Source of the DNA: Prostheceraeus crozeri
Taxonomy: Eukaryota; Platyhelminthes; Polycladida; Euryleptidae
Direction: 5' to 3'
Assembly (NCBI GenBank): GCA_907163375.1
Contig: CAJQUW010014401.1
Coordinates: 124,001 to 188,000, forward strand
DNA length: 64,000 nucleotides
A program made the position numbers and the translations under genes. The notes beneath the pieces are model-generated. The model worked only from the letters and a program-made list of their open reading frames with translations. It ran no database searches and was not told the origin of the DNA. This document shows positions 26,091 to 37,667 of this stretch, piece after piece (positions within the stretch are counted from its first letter, which is position 1; each line of letters starts with the position of its first letter).

Positions 26091-27892
26091 CACTAGAAGG
26101 ACCGACCGGTCATTTTTGACCGCTGCCAAACTGCGAAGTGTTATAGCTTCTATGATATTCGATATTCCGACTTAGTTTGTCTTGACTTTTCTTGAATATG
26201 TAGTGGCTCCATATTAGTCGCATCACTATTTGATTGGACCTATCACTTTCTTTGTTTTATGTGTGTCGACCTACAAGGACCGGACCGGTCAAAAATGACC
26301 GCTTATTAATATCGCTTAGAATCTTTGTACTTTGAATTCAATTTTCGAATAGAAATTGAAATAGGCGTGTCTCAAACCAGATTGCTGCATTGTTAAAAGT
26401 GAGTGAAATGTATCGCATGAGTAATGATTTTCACATGGACAGGTCAACCATGGGCCACGCATCATTCATTATACCTTTGACTTCTATTTTATTATACCTG
26501 AACCATGGCAATTCATTTCCGAAAATCCCTCATATTCACAATTTCATGAAAATGCGATATGCAGAAACACGTACTGAACATCATTTCTTGCTTATATTTT
26601 GCACAAATTCCTTTGGTATGCCAACAATCGACATTGATCTTCAAACAAGCAACCAAGAACCATGGAGAGGAGATGATGAATAAGTTCATGGAATTCATTA
26701 GTCAGTGACTGTGTAGATATCATGACTGTTTCATTGGCAACCGCATGGCCAACGGTGATCGAAGCAATGAGTAGCCAAGAAGGCTCATCGCTAGTCAGAT
26801 ACTGACTGAGTTGCAAAGAATCGATTGGAATGATTCGAACGACGACGAAGACAAACAAAATAGTGACTAGCATGCGGACTACTCTGACAGTGACAGTGAA
26901 ATTGATCGCGAAACAATTAAACTTCTGTAGCATCACGTTCAAGGACTGAATGGATATTTGTTATTATGATTTCGAACATGAACAAGTGCCTGCAGGCAAA
27001 AGCTTTCGGCAATGATCGGATCCAGCGTCGTGCTTGATCAAGAATTTGATTAGCATCCAAAAAGGATTCCTGAAACGATTACATGTTACGACACTGCAAA
27101 ATGTGGAGCTGTTGTTTTCGACCAGATGTCGAGTTGCCATTCATGCAAAACTGGTAGTCGGCGTTTGCCAATGGCGATGCTTTCAACCTCATTGATATGG
27201 CGGTAATAAATTCATCGACACTATTTCGAAAGACAGCTACATACGATGGATCACAGCGACAGCATGTACTACTTGTATGTATTTCAAGACAATGTACAGA
27301 CAGAGACAAAGCAGAAGTGGGCCTACCGCAAACGCATTGCAGTCGATTCAAGAATCGCGAGAATGTTGGCATTGGCGGAGAAAATGACAGTATTGCTATT
27401 CAAATAAATCTGTAACATAATGCGGAATGTGCAAAAAAAGTTGCTGCGGAATGGTAGAAAAAGAGGCAGTTTGTCATGTTTCATTGCTACTGAAGTGAAG
27501 TAGTTTACATTGTTCCACTTTTTAGCCTATTCTTTACAAGTCGATTGGATGTTCAAAAGAAACTTTCATGTAAACTACCTAATTTCTGTGGTAGTCGACT
27601 TTGATGGAATCTTTTTAATCATCAAACTATCATTATTTTTTCAATTTCTAGTAATCACATCATCATACATGATGATTGCATGTACATGTCATATTATGCA
27701 ACACTGGATTAGATGTGATATCATGACATCGGACATAATGGGTAATGACTAAAATAATAACTGATGGAATAATATAAGTGAATGATTATAATTGAGTGGA
27801 TGAAAATAGTTTAATTAACTACTAAAGATATGCCGGTCAATTTTGACCACTTTGGTCCTTCTAGGTAGTGAAATTTCTTGGTCCTTCTAGTG
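26091..27892 (+). mobile_element. piggyBac-superfamily transposon relic
   Basis: The left end begins CACTAGAAGGACCG just after TTAA (26,087-26,090). The right end finishes GGTCCTTCTAGTG just before TTAA (27,893-27,896). The inverted ends and the TTAA duplication define a piggyBac-type insertion of 1,802 bp. A GGTCA(A/T)TTTTGACC palindrome recurs inside both ends (about 26,108, 26,288 and 27,838), likely part of the subterminal repeats. The internal transposase is badly decayed. Confidence 0.85.
27088..27300 (+). pseudogene. piggyBac transposase fragment
   Basis: The frame from about 27,088 reads YDTAKCGAVVFDQM followed by SCKTGSRRLPMAM. This matches the piggyBac transposase block around the last catalytic Asp (the VVDQM motif) and the R-R-W-P-x-A-x-F motif. 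The next codons, in another frame from about 27,194, read DMAVINSSTLF, the continuation of the same domain. The rest of the element (26,390-27,060) has only scattered fragments with many stops. Confidence 0.7.
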
Positions 27893-27896
27893 TTAA

Positions 27897-28500
27897 ATTC
27901 TATGGTTTTGGAGGATCAATCAAATCACTATCTGATCCTGATAATACTTCCTTGACGTCGAATCATAGCCATAATCCGATGATCCAATAAATGATATTGC
28001 AATATCACAATGACAATCGGAAGTAGTATGACATAAGAAAGAATTACTCGGCAATGCACATGACGTACTGAGATCCAGACGTGAAAGTAAGCCGGGTGGT
28101 CAATGGGCTGGGCTTGGATCTGGTACTTTGCATTTTTTAACAGAACCATTAGTTTACTTTTATTCTTGTGAAGACGAGAGGGTCAATAAATCAATTTGAA
28201 TGCTATTATTGGGAAGTATTCTGATACAAATCACATGGTGTTGAGGTCTTGATGAATGCATACACACATTCCAGCTGGTTTATTGCTGACATGCATGCAA
28301 AACAAAAGCAGCCCTCATCGTGATCTAGAAGTAATGAAATATAAAAGTAAAACTAAACAAGCGCAAATCGTGGAATTTGAATATCTTGACGTTTTTCTCG
28401 TGTTAGAATACATAACACAGTATAATAAGTTGTCAAATTACAGCTATCAGTTACTAAAGTTAGGAAGATATAGGCCTATAGATAATGTTGACTGGAGATT
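27897..28500. other. No gene recognised
   Basis: Short frames without features. Confidence 0.35.
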
Positions 28501-28505
28501 TTCAA

Positions 28506-28770
28506 TGACGCAAGTCGGACAATTTGACGCAGAAAACCATTTTTACCAACTGAATTCGTCACTTCAGATACGTGACGTGACGCAAGTCGGTCTTTATGAC
28601 GCAAATGGTATATTAGACGCAAGAAGTATATTTGACTCAAGCTGAAGTAAATGAAAATTGAAGTCAGACTTTTTGACGCAGTTCGTATATTTGACTCAAA
28701 ATCATGAAATAAATTCTGAAAACTTCCTGACGCGTCCGAACAATTTGACGCATTTGGTATATTTGACTCA
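28506..28770 (+). repeat. Cluster of TGACGCA/TGACTCA words
   Basis: About ten copies of TGACGCA or TGACTCA in 260 bp, at about 28,506, 28,524, 28,578, 28,597, 28,633, 28,673, 28,690, 28,728, 28,746 and 28,762. They are usually preceded by TTT and spaced 15-40 bp apart, often in a degenerate unit with AAGTCGG or GGTATATTTGA between them. A similar cluster in opposite orientation lies at 36,018-36,298. The words resemble bZIP (AP-1/CREB-like) sites, but subterminal transposase-binding repeats are at least as likely. Confidence 0.65.
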
Positions 28771-28779
28771 AAAACGATC

Positions 28780-29980
28780 GATAATGCAATGCGGTATATT
28801 CATATCTAAATATACGGACAGAAGTTCTCTCAACAATTTTATGTATCGAATAAAGCGCTTATCTCAAAAGAATAAGCTAATATGGAATCAAATAGGCCTA
28901 TATCAAATGATGCCCAAGATTTACAATCTAAGTTCAGACAGCGGTTCATGGTAAATTTTGCATCACAGAAATAAGGCGATCATGCTTTCTTCCAATGCAA
29001 TGTTATCCACTGCTAGAATTATTTGTCAAGATAATTTGCTTTATTAAGTTTCAATGATCATCACACTATAAATGAGCTAATCGCAGGGGCAATTTTCTGT
29101 CATCTGGAACATTCATCGTAATCGAAATATAATTTGCAGAATGTTCGAATCGATCAATTACAAAATTGCCATCTCATGTCAAGTAATGAGACCGAAAAGT
29201 TGACACTCTGTTTGTCAGGAGGGCAACGACATGGCCTGAATAGTAGGCCTTGCCTACATTCTTTGGTTTATTCACAGGATCGTCAAGTAGGCAAGTCATT
29301 CCTTGAAAATGCATGAAACTGAAGGAAGGACTTGTGGAATTGAAACTGAGAAATTGTTTAGGTCTAATTTTTGGAAGGTGAATTTAGCAAGGAAGTGGAA
29401 GGGAGCACAGTATGGAAGTTACAATATCCGAAAGCAATGGACCTATTGTCAATAAGATCTTTGTAAAGCGATATAACAGCAGAGCATTTATAGGCCTCAC
29501 ACCAAGTGAGGAAAAACTTGACAACAATAATAAATATGAACAGGACAAAGAACAAGAATAGAAGGATATCAGCAGATGTCACTTCCCTTTCAGACTATGA
29601 TTTTCAATGATTTTTGTTATTTTCTTGATATTGTTATTTATGAATTGAAGCCAAAATAGGCTACCAAAATTCACTCTAAGCATTCGATAGGGCTCTGAGG
29701 TTCTTAAAGATATTTTTATATGCTGGGATTAGAAAATGAGAGAATCTAAAAAAGCAAGAAATCGCAGTGGGCAGCAATGGTATGAATGCACATGTAGACA
29801 TACGATAATTAGACTTCTAAAATATCTGTCACATGCATGTGCAGATATCATCATTACGAGAAAACATTACTGTCTACTTTCGTCTACATTGTACCATAGT
29901 TAAATTAGGCACAATGATGATGCTGAAGCACTGCATGTCGCCTTCTTTAAATCGCACCTCTCCGAGCAAACGGATACCCG
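28780..29980. other. No gene recognised
   Basis: Host DNA without recognisable coding or structured elements. Confidence 0.35.
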
Positions 29981-29984
29981 ATCA

Positions 29985-30235
29985 GAATCTTATAGTTTCT
30001 CCGGATATCCACGGATCTTCACGGCTGAACGGATGCACACCATTATTTCTACGCCAGGAGCCGCTTGGATATCCAGTCTATCACCGCGGACAACAAATTT
30101 TTATCCCAAGGAGATCAGTATCTTATAAGCGGATATGTTTGATATCCAACCGATATCTGGTTCGTTGTTTTTGACGGATATCCGTGCTATCGGCTGTGCT
30201 TTCTGGTTATCCGCCTGGCATCCCTTTGTTAACAA
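29985..30235. repeat. GGATATCC-rich repeat fragment
   Basis: GGATATCC occurs at 30,003-30,010, 30,067-30,074 and 30,177-30,184, with further GGATA, GATATCC and TTATCCGC variants between. The segment ends near TGGCATCCCTTTG, which resembles the end words of the hAT-like MITEs elsewhere in the window. Probably the subterminal part of a non-autonomous DNA transposon. Confidence 0.45.
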
Positions 30236-30395
30236 TGGATATGTAGCAATCGCGACTTTGATGTCAGTTTGCTATTAAAACAGAAAAGTTATCAGTTAGC
30301 CAAACTGCTGTATTATTATCCAATCTTACAAATTTTCACCGATATGACGGCCTGTTCACGTAAAAAGGATTTTCAAATTACATCTTACATAAAAA

Positions 30396-30788
30396 TCAAA
30401 ATATCAATGTCTGATAAGTTGAACATTCATCTTTGTTATTGAGGCTTGGCTTCATAGATTTTATTAATATGGCCTCTCTGAAACGTAGGTTAATGTTGTT
30501 TGTATCAAACGCTATGATTTTGACTGTAAACGGGAAAGCTATGTTAGGAGAGCAACTTAGGTGATGTTTGAGTACACTTGAGTCTTTGTTTGTGGCATGT
30601 TCTTTAATGCGTGTATGGAGTGAACGGACTGTACTCCCGATATGATTGCTTTTACACGTTTTGCATGTTATTTCATACAATACCATAGCTCTCAAACAGA
30701 TATTGTTGTCAGCAATAACGCACTGATTCAATTTACACTTATGTTTGGAATGTGATTTTCTCAAAGCCATTCGTAAATAGAAAATCAC
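30396..30788 (-). CDS. GIY-YIG endonuclease domain, left palindrome arm
   Basis: A 130-codon frame with a C-x2-C pair (ITCKTCKSNHIGST) followed by VRSLHTRIKEH and SSVLKHHLSC. This is the pattern of the GIY-YIG domain at the C-terminus of Penelope-like elements: a Cys pair, the (Y/H)IG strand and the catalytic Arg helix. It lacks any reverse transcriptase and ends with a normal stop, so it is a truncated C-terminal piece. ATG at 30,788 lies next to the palindrome loop and may be accidental. Whether it is expressed is unknown. Confidence 0.6.
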   Translation of the reverse strand: MIFYLRMALRKSHSKHKCKLNQCVIADNNICLRAMVLYEITCKTCKSNHIGSTVRSLHTRIKEHATNKDSSVLKHHLSCSPNIAFPFTVKIIAFDTNNINLRFREAILIKSMKPSLNNKDECSTYQTLIF

Positions 30789-31144
30789 ATTACAAACATA
30801 AGTGTAAATTGAATCAGTGCGTTATTGCTGACAACAATATCTGTTTGAGAGCTATGGTATTGTATGAAATAACATGCAAAACGTGTAAAAGCAATCATAT
30901 CGGGAGTACAGTCCGTTCACTCCATACACGCATTAAAGAACATGCCACAAACAAAGACTCAAGTGTACTCAAACATCACCTAAGTTGCTCTCCTAACATA
31001 GCTTTCCCGTTTACAGTCAAAATCATAGCGTTTGATACAAACAACATTAACCTACGTTTCAGAGAGGCCATATTAATAAAATCTATGAAGCCAAGCCTCA
31101 ATAACAAAGATGAATGTTCAACTTATCAGACATTGATATTTTGA
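30779..31144 (+). CDS. GIY-YIG endonuclease domain, right palindrome arm
   Basis: Mirror copy of the gene in the left arm. The encoded residues are identical over essentially the whole domain and end at the same stop. The open frame extends back through the loop to 30,752 but has only a GTG there, so the real start is uncertain. The identity of the two arms at protein level reflects nucleotide identity of the palindrome, not independent selection. Confidence 0.55.
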   Translation, partial: RKSHYKHKCKLNQCVIADNNICLRAMVLYEITCKTCKSNHIGSTVRSLHTRIKEHATNKDSSVLKHHLSCSPNIAFPFTVKIIAFDTNNINLRFREAILIKSMKPSLNNKDECSTYQTLIF

Positions 31145-31259
31145 TTTTTATGTAAGATGTAATTTGAAAATCCTTTTTACGTGAACAGGCCGTCATATCG
31201 GTGAAAATTTGTAAGATTGGATAATAATACAGCAGTTTGGCTAACTGATGACTTTTTTG

Positions 31260-32780
31260 ATTTAATTTAAAAATGCTGCTTAAAGAAAATTATATCTCAT
31301 TATTGAATATCAGTTTGCTCTCCCTACGCTGTCATCTAGTATTTGATTTCGATATTCGTTGGTTATACATTCGATGCGTGAAGCTATCCGCAAATGATGA
31401 ACAATCCAAAAACCAACTAATCCTCAGACCGGACAGAAAATTGTAATCTATACAATCCGGGGATCCACTGGCTTCTGGCACAGTTTTTGACTGAAAGCCG
31501 AATGACGATTCTCATCTTACCTACTTGCACGTACACACAACTAAAAACATTCATTCAAGCAATTCATGCAGTAACAGAAAAAACAGACAAAAATAACAGA
31601 GATGCCGACAAGCCTCAAGCAACGTAATTTTTAATCCAGTGGATACAGCAGCGCATCCATGAGGATTCAAAACTACCGACTTTAAGGTATACATGAAAAA
31701 TTACTGAAAATACTTGTATTTTTCAACATTAGGAGGCTTGCCAAATCTGAATGTGAATAGCCTCACAGACAGATTTGCGTGCATAGAAAATGATCTGAAG
31801 AAACTGCATATAAAAAATCTTTGTCCTATTGCATCGAAATGTGTTTTTCTTTGATCGTATCTGACAAGATAAGGAACCGGATAGAACTCGACAGATGCGC
31901 AGCTTCGTGGTAGGCTTATTTCATTCTGTAAAAGTCTCATTTTCGGCATTGTTCCTAGCAGAATCTCGTTGTGGCTGTTTGACTATTTCTGTGGAACTAG
32001 TGATCTTTGAACTCGTGCGATCAGGCCATAGCAATGGATTAGGCCTATTCATGTATTCGACTGCTCTGTGTCACTCGAAAGGAAGTAACACTGAAGACGC
32101 GTAGCGCCAGACGATTTAGGCTGATCATTTGAAAAGTATATGCAGTGTTACTGAACTAAAAATCTATGACATCAAAAATCTAAGATTTTGATCTGTAAAT
32201 GACTGAAATCAATGATAATTTTCTACAGAGCCCATGCAGCTCAGAACATTAAAGCATGTCAAGCTTGAGATATCGACTAATCATAATTGTGAAACATAGG
32301 AATCTCCTTAATGCCATTTTCAATGGGAACGAGAAGATGGATGGTGAAATGCTCCTACCTCAATGGTATCACACAGCAAATTAGACGGTCTTAATCACTT
32401 AATCATGCAATAAAGGCCGTCTAATTTGGAATTGGAGCTATATAAACGACTTTCATAGAAAAATGACATGTGAAATATTGGCGGACAACCCTATACTAAC
32501 AATGAAATCGATGACATACCACCCGGCCGTAATGGAATGGCAAAAAGAATGTTTAGGCTCACATAATAGGGTCCAGTAGTTGAAATGATTCCGAGTTTTA
32601 TTTAAGTAAACCTTCTTCAGAGAATTGTCGTGTGGCATGCACTTCTACTCCTCTATAGTAAAATTGTCAATTCGAAGATGAAGCAAGACAAAAAATCCTT
32701 ATAACGTTATGTTTCTGGCAACTTCTGCAAAAGATTTTGACCAATTATTGTAAGGGTAGAATTATTTAACCCACTGCGTA
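31260..32780. other. No gene recognised
   Basis: Short frames only. A TTAGACGG...CCGTCTAA pair at about 32,381-32,428 could be the ends of a very small MITE. Confidence 0.35.
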
Positions 32781-32799
32781 AATAACTATGCTTGTCTCT

Positions 32800-33005
32800 A
32801 CTGACTTTCTGTTGATTGTTTTTAGCTTTTTTGCCCCTTAAGAAGCGTGAATACACGAAACGTCGGTCCTGTAGGCCTACACAGTTTTATTACAATTTTA
32901 TAGCCAATAAATTCTTTAAGAAGATACCTCAACGTACTTTTGGTTCATCGTCTGTTTGCGACAATCGTATTCATCAAATAAAGTGTGAATTCCAAAAACA
33001 ATAAT
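32800..33005 (+). repeat. Penelope-type repeat end with eroded hammerhead
   Basis: CTTAAGA, then a perfect stem GCGTG...CACG, then GAAACGTC at about 32,838-32,866 keeps the second half of a hammerhead (GAAAC plus GTC) with a good stem II. The first core (CTGATGA) has mutated to CTTAAGA. The AT-rich tail to about 33,005 ends in TATAG repeats. Fits a decayed Penelope-associated repeat. Confidence 0.4.
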
Positions 33006-33009
33006 TAGT

Positions 33010-35990
33010 ATTATAGGTAGTTATTTATAGTACTTTATTATAGTAGTTCTATATTAGTATTACAGTATCATAGAACAATGATAGTAGTATTATTAGTTCT
33101 CCAACGTTATCAAAATGTTGCCATTAATTCAGGCCTCCCCAGCCAAAATACAAATTTTTCTAGGCTTTTAGGTTTTCAAAAATCTCTCGAAATCTGCACG
33201 AGCGAGATCAAACAAAAATGGGAGACGTTAATTTGGGACGGCAGAAAATGGGAAGCATCATCAGCAAAGCTATAGCGAAGGATGTAAGCCTAATACAATC
33301 CATGAAGACTGGAAACAAATGGAATAAGATGAAAAGCAAGTAGGCCTATACATGTAGTCTACCAACTACGTTCAACTAGAATACTGCAGGTACTATGGTA
33401 CTGTCACAAATCGGAATTCCCAGCTAACACACGTAAGTACAAATCTACTTGATGCACCACACTATCCCGAAGAAGGATTCTTCAGATGCCCTCACCGAAA
33501 TGCCCTCAAGCACAGTCTATTAATCAGGACTTTCGACTTTGATGCTCAGAGAAATTGATGAGCCAGTCGCTGCAGTGTCGATTTCATCCCTCTAGATGAA
33601 TTTTGATAACTATGAAGCAATGGGAAAAATTCTCCTAACAAATTATACTTTGGTGTAAATAACGAATCCTTTTTAAGAGATGAAAGAAGAAATAGAGACG
33701 GCTGATGATACCGTAGTACATGAAAAAGTACATGCATAGGCTATACCCTCATTCAAGCTAAAATTCAAACCACAAGCCATATCCATTATTATTACAATGA
33801 CATGAGACAAGTCATTGCTCAAAATGATGTATCTTTCAATACGACCGAATTTTAATTTCGACCGAAAGTCTGAGTGCTTTATTGTCTTAGAGTATGATAA
33901 TAAAGCACTCTATTTGATTTAAAGCATATATATTTACCATTTGAAAGCAGTGCTATTTTTTCTCTTAGAAAATATAACACCGGTGAGGAAAATAAAGTTC
34001 AGTTATCCTAGATCCACATTTGTCTCAAGTTAAATGATGTACATCTGTGATTTACGGCAACTCCAATTTCACAGTCCTAGATATATTTCAAGCATTGCAC
34101 CATTTATATTCAATATTATTCTCCTGGTGTCTGCTTTTTGATTTGTAATCAAATTATGTGCTACTCTGAGAGGTAGGCAAAACACTTCTATGCTTTCGAC
34201 AGCAAAATGCAGCTTCAAAATCTGTTTCACGGCAGGCCTATGTGAAATGGAGAAGATCCTTTTCAAGAACTCATACCTAAAGTGCTGCTTCGTTCCTATG
34301 CCGCTAGTTGACTGCTTCTTGACAAGCATCCTTCCTTTCGGTCCATATTTCTCTACAACCAAGTTTGTGTATCATACGCATCAGGCTAATTGTACTACAT
34401 AAATCGATGAATTAATTTATAGATTATTTGCTGGTGTTAACGATGACTTTACTGTGTTTTATAAGCTCACTGCTATATAGCCGTTTTTCATTTGAAGCAA
34501 AATATAAATTTATAGTGGAAATGTATTATAGTATGAAATTATTTTCTTTTCCGTTCCTGCAAATGCGAATATACATGTACCTATTTGACACTATGCATAT
34601 AAGGCTTATATTCGTAGCAGTAGGATGTTGACAATTTTATGTTGCACTTAAATTCCAATGAACAGACAGGCGAAACATGCCCATACACGCTTTCCAAAAG
34701 TTATATGTAATTGAAGCAACTGCAAAAACGTGAATTGTGGTAAACGCCATTATAGAAATGACACTATTTTATAGCATGCAGCTACGGACTTTCAATTGAG
34801 ATATTGTTGAAATTTTGTTTCATAAGCATTAGAATGATAAGGTGGACCGGGGCAAGCTGTTAACAAAGTGACCTTGTAGAGAAGAATGTCGAATAAAAGC
34901 ACCTTAATTGACAGAGATGTCCCCTAGCTTTGTTAAAGTATAGGCCTTAATATTCAATTCATAGCACTATTTGTAAATTGCAGATAGAATCTATGTTTTT
35001 CGTAGTGAGTAAAAAGTAAAATCACTTTTTTACTTTTTTGCCCACAGTATTACTGTATGCGTATCAATTCATCATCTCAAACTAAAGGGTCATTTTCACA
35101 GTTTTCTGCTTGAGGCTCATGTGTGCTCTTAAGATTGCAGTTTTGTCATTTTTTCATGATTTGTATTGATTTTAGCTGTAGAGGATTTTGCTATGGGAAT
35201 GCAAATATTGTGAAAAATTCACAAGTGTGACGTGGCAAAATTCTTTCCCTGAAGAAGCGTTTTTTCAAGGTGACAAATAAGTGGAGATTGGATTCGCGCA
35301 CGAGTCGACACTGAGAATTAGGCCTAGCTTAAAATGTCACACTTGTGACTACAGAACATTTAAGAAATCGTATGAGACTTACAGGGCAGTTTTACTACCC
35401 GTTTGTTTATTTTCTGCACCCAGAAACTATAAAAATATTTTTATATTTTTTAGACCATTGAATATTGATACTTTGAGAACTTCTGCCAAATTATGGTTAC
35501 ATTATTGTGTAAGGTGACCATTTGATCAAGATGAATAATTCTAGGATTTGTATGGCAACTTGCCCTGAGCATGTTGACGCAGTTTTCATTTTCTGTTTTT
35601 GCTGCATTTGTGCAAAATTTCTGCATGTCGCTAAGTGACGACTAAAAATTGCTAAGAGTTATTTGCCAAATCTGTCTAGTGCTCTATCATCAGTGTCTAA
35701 CATATATTGGAAAAAATTAGTTTCTCGATTTAATATGATGCATTTATGCAAGACAGGCGGTCACCCTACTATATAGTCATGGAATTCGGCACCTTGAAAT
35801 TTACCCACTTCAATTAGATTATGGTAGCCTATTTATTGACTATCTTGAATAATAAATTCTAAGGGGACCTCGTCAACCAGTCCCTCTGATTCTACCAGGC
35901 CATATTTGCATGCAAGCCTAAACTATATGAAGAGGTATAGACGTTCTGTAACTTACTCTGTGATGGTTGATCGCGATTATGAATGCATGA
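33010..35990. other. No gene recognised; one 12-bp hairpin
   Basis: Mostly unstructured host DNA. A perfect hairpin with arms GAGTGCTTTATT and AATAAAGCACTC sits at 33,872-33,910 (15-nt loop). An AT-rich TAGTA-type microsatellite is at 33,005-33,095. No gene was recognised. Confidence 0.4.
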
Positions 35991-36017
35991 TTCTCCCCTC
36001 CAACTTAGTATGCAATC

Positions 36018-36298
36018 GTGAGTCAAATATTCAATATGCGTCAAAACGTCTGACTTGCGTCTAATAGTCCAACGTGTCAGAATACCGTCGTGAGTCAAAA
36101 AGTATGACTTGCGTCAGTAAGAACGAAAATCTGGAGTCTCCGAATCCGAAACCGGCGGAAAGTATTGAAAGCATGTATTGAGTACATCTCAGCTAAATTC
36201 ACCTGTACACCAAATTTGGTGAGATGCGAGCGTGCGGAACAAAGTCCATTTGCGTCAAAATGTCCAACTTGGCGTCATTTTGTCTGACTTGCGTCATC
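36018..36298 (-). repeat. Second cluster of TGACGCA/TGACTCA words, inverted
   Basis: About eight copies of TGACGCA(A) or TGACTCA on the minus strand, at about 36,018, 36,039, 36,057, 36,091, 36,111, 36,252, 36,274 and 36,292, with AAGTC(A/G)GAC-like spacers as in the plus-strand cluster at 28.5 kb. The opposite orientation of the two clusters 7.5 kb apart is what subterminal repeats of one large element would give, but no shared termini were found. Confidence 0.6.
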
Positions 36299-36599
36299 TA
36301 CTGACTATAAGGGCGCGTTTTTTGCCGCACCGGATGCTCTTGCAAATTTTGAAAAAAGAAATTTCTCCTCTTAGACTTTTTAATTGAATATGCCTATCGC
36401 TTGATTATCAACTTCCAAAAATTATATAATGTACAGCATGCGCAGCTTGCGACGAAAATCTAGTTCAAGTTCATAAAGTTCATGGATTCAAAGATTAGAT
36501 ATTGAGAAAATCAAACAAGAATTTACACGTATGTACGACTATATTGTGCTCGCAATAGTGTATATCATACAGGATGAATCAAAATTAGTCATGAATGAT

Positions 36600-36725
36600 A
36601 AAATAGCCTTTCCTTAGTTGCTTTAGCTGGGTGACCATGTGCAGACCATGGTAATTATTTAATTTGCTTTATTAACCTCAGCCTCCTCTTAGGCCATCAT
36701 CAGAAGCAGAGCAATCAGAGAAGCT
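36600..36725 (-). repeat. Penelope-associated repeat tail with CTGATGA
   Basis: On the minus strand, TTCTGATGATGGCC with a GGCC.../...AGGC pairing is followed by CTGAGG, where a hammerhead would have GAAA. Then comes an AT-rich tail with AATTACCATGG. Similar to Penelope-element ends; the ribozyme core is not intact. Confidence 0.35.
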
Positions 36726-37001
36726 ACTCTCTTCAGAGAAGGAGAGCGAAATTAAAATAAGATAATCTTCATTGCCTCACAGTATGATAAATCGGTGAGC
36801 ACATTACAAACATCGATGACAATATTTGTAGAATGAAAGCAGACTAAAACGCAATGGTCATTTCATTCGTAAATAAAACCGCTTACAAAATTTGATAAGG
36901 AAATTATTTAGAAAAAATTAAATCTCTATAATAAATAGTTAAAGACTATGATTGCCAATGACCTTAGTAAATCCTAAGTCATTATCCTATTTAGTTGGAA
37001 T

Positions 37002-37667
37002 CATGGATGCGGAGTCGGAGTCCCGGAGTCTCATCATTTTTGCTGGAGTCGGAGTCCCATCAAATGATAGACCCGAAATATAATACAAGTAAATTCTTTA
37101 GTCATTCTTTAGAAGTTAGGCAGCAGTGCATAGCTGTCACTGACTTGATGTCAATTTTCTCCGTCAAACAAAAGTACAGCTACAGCAGTGTATGCAAAGC
37201 TTGTAATAAGGGAATGAACCGTGATAGTGAACCAGATTTTTTTCACTCGGTGATTTAGTAGAGAAGACAAGCCTTCCTAGTCTCGATCACACCTACGCAC
37301 CAAATGTCAGAGACAAAACTGAAATACTAGTTTGTTTGAGAACATTACCCTCACGCTAATCGTGATCGTGTGTGATTTCTCCTCCAAAGCGCATATTAAA
37401 GTCGAAAGTGTACTCATATTTTTTGGAGAAGGATGGGGGATTTTCCTGCCTGGTAGAGACTGGAGAAAAACCGTGTGCAGCACACCGTGTGATAAACTTT
37501 CATCGAAAATGATTGATAATTGGTGCAACAATGATCTCTAAAAATAGGTTCAGGTAAAGCCTATATAATGATCTATGATGTAGGTTGACATTTTTAAAAA
37601 AACTAGGCTTTATAAAATTGCCACCGGAGTCGGAGTCCTATCAAAATGATAGGACTCCGCATCCCTG
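37002..37667. mobile_element. hAT-type MITE with 8-bp target duplication
   Basis: The element starts CATGGATGCGGAGTC and ends GACTCCGCATCCCTG, nearly perfect inverted ends. GTTGGAAT flanks both sides exactly (36,994-37,001 and 37,668-37,675). An 8-bp duplication and CAGGG-type ends are the hallmark of the hAT superfamily. The 666-bp interior has no transposase. GGAGTCGGAGTCC repeats and a TCATTTTGATAGGACTCC hairpin sit near the ends. Confidence 0.85.

Larger units (their letters stand above)
30284..31256. repeat. Near-perfect palindrome, 478-bp arms
   Basis: Arms 30,284-30,761 and 30,779-31,256 are inverted copies around a 17-bp loop (30,762-30,778). Only a few mismatches were seen, for example one base at about 30,750/30,791 and some in the outermost 15 bp. 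Each arm encodes the same GIY-YIG protein reading outward from the centre. The high arm identity means recent formation or ongoing gene conversion. An inverted dimer of a Penelope-like 3' end is the simplest explanation. Confidence 0.85.

Noticed and set aside
33872..33910. Hairpin GAGTGCTTTATT/AATAAAGCACTC as a regulatory RNA
   Set aside because: A single isolated 12-bp inverted repeat without gene context; most likely a small MITE remnant or chance.
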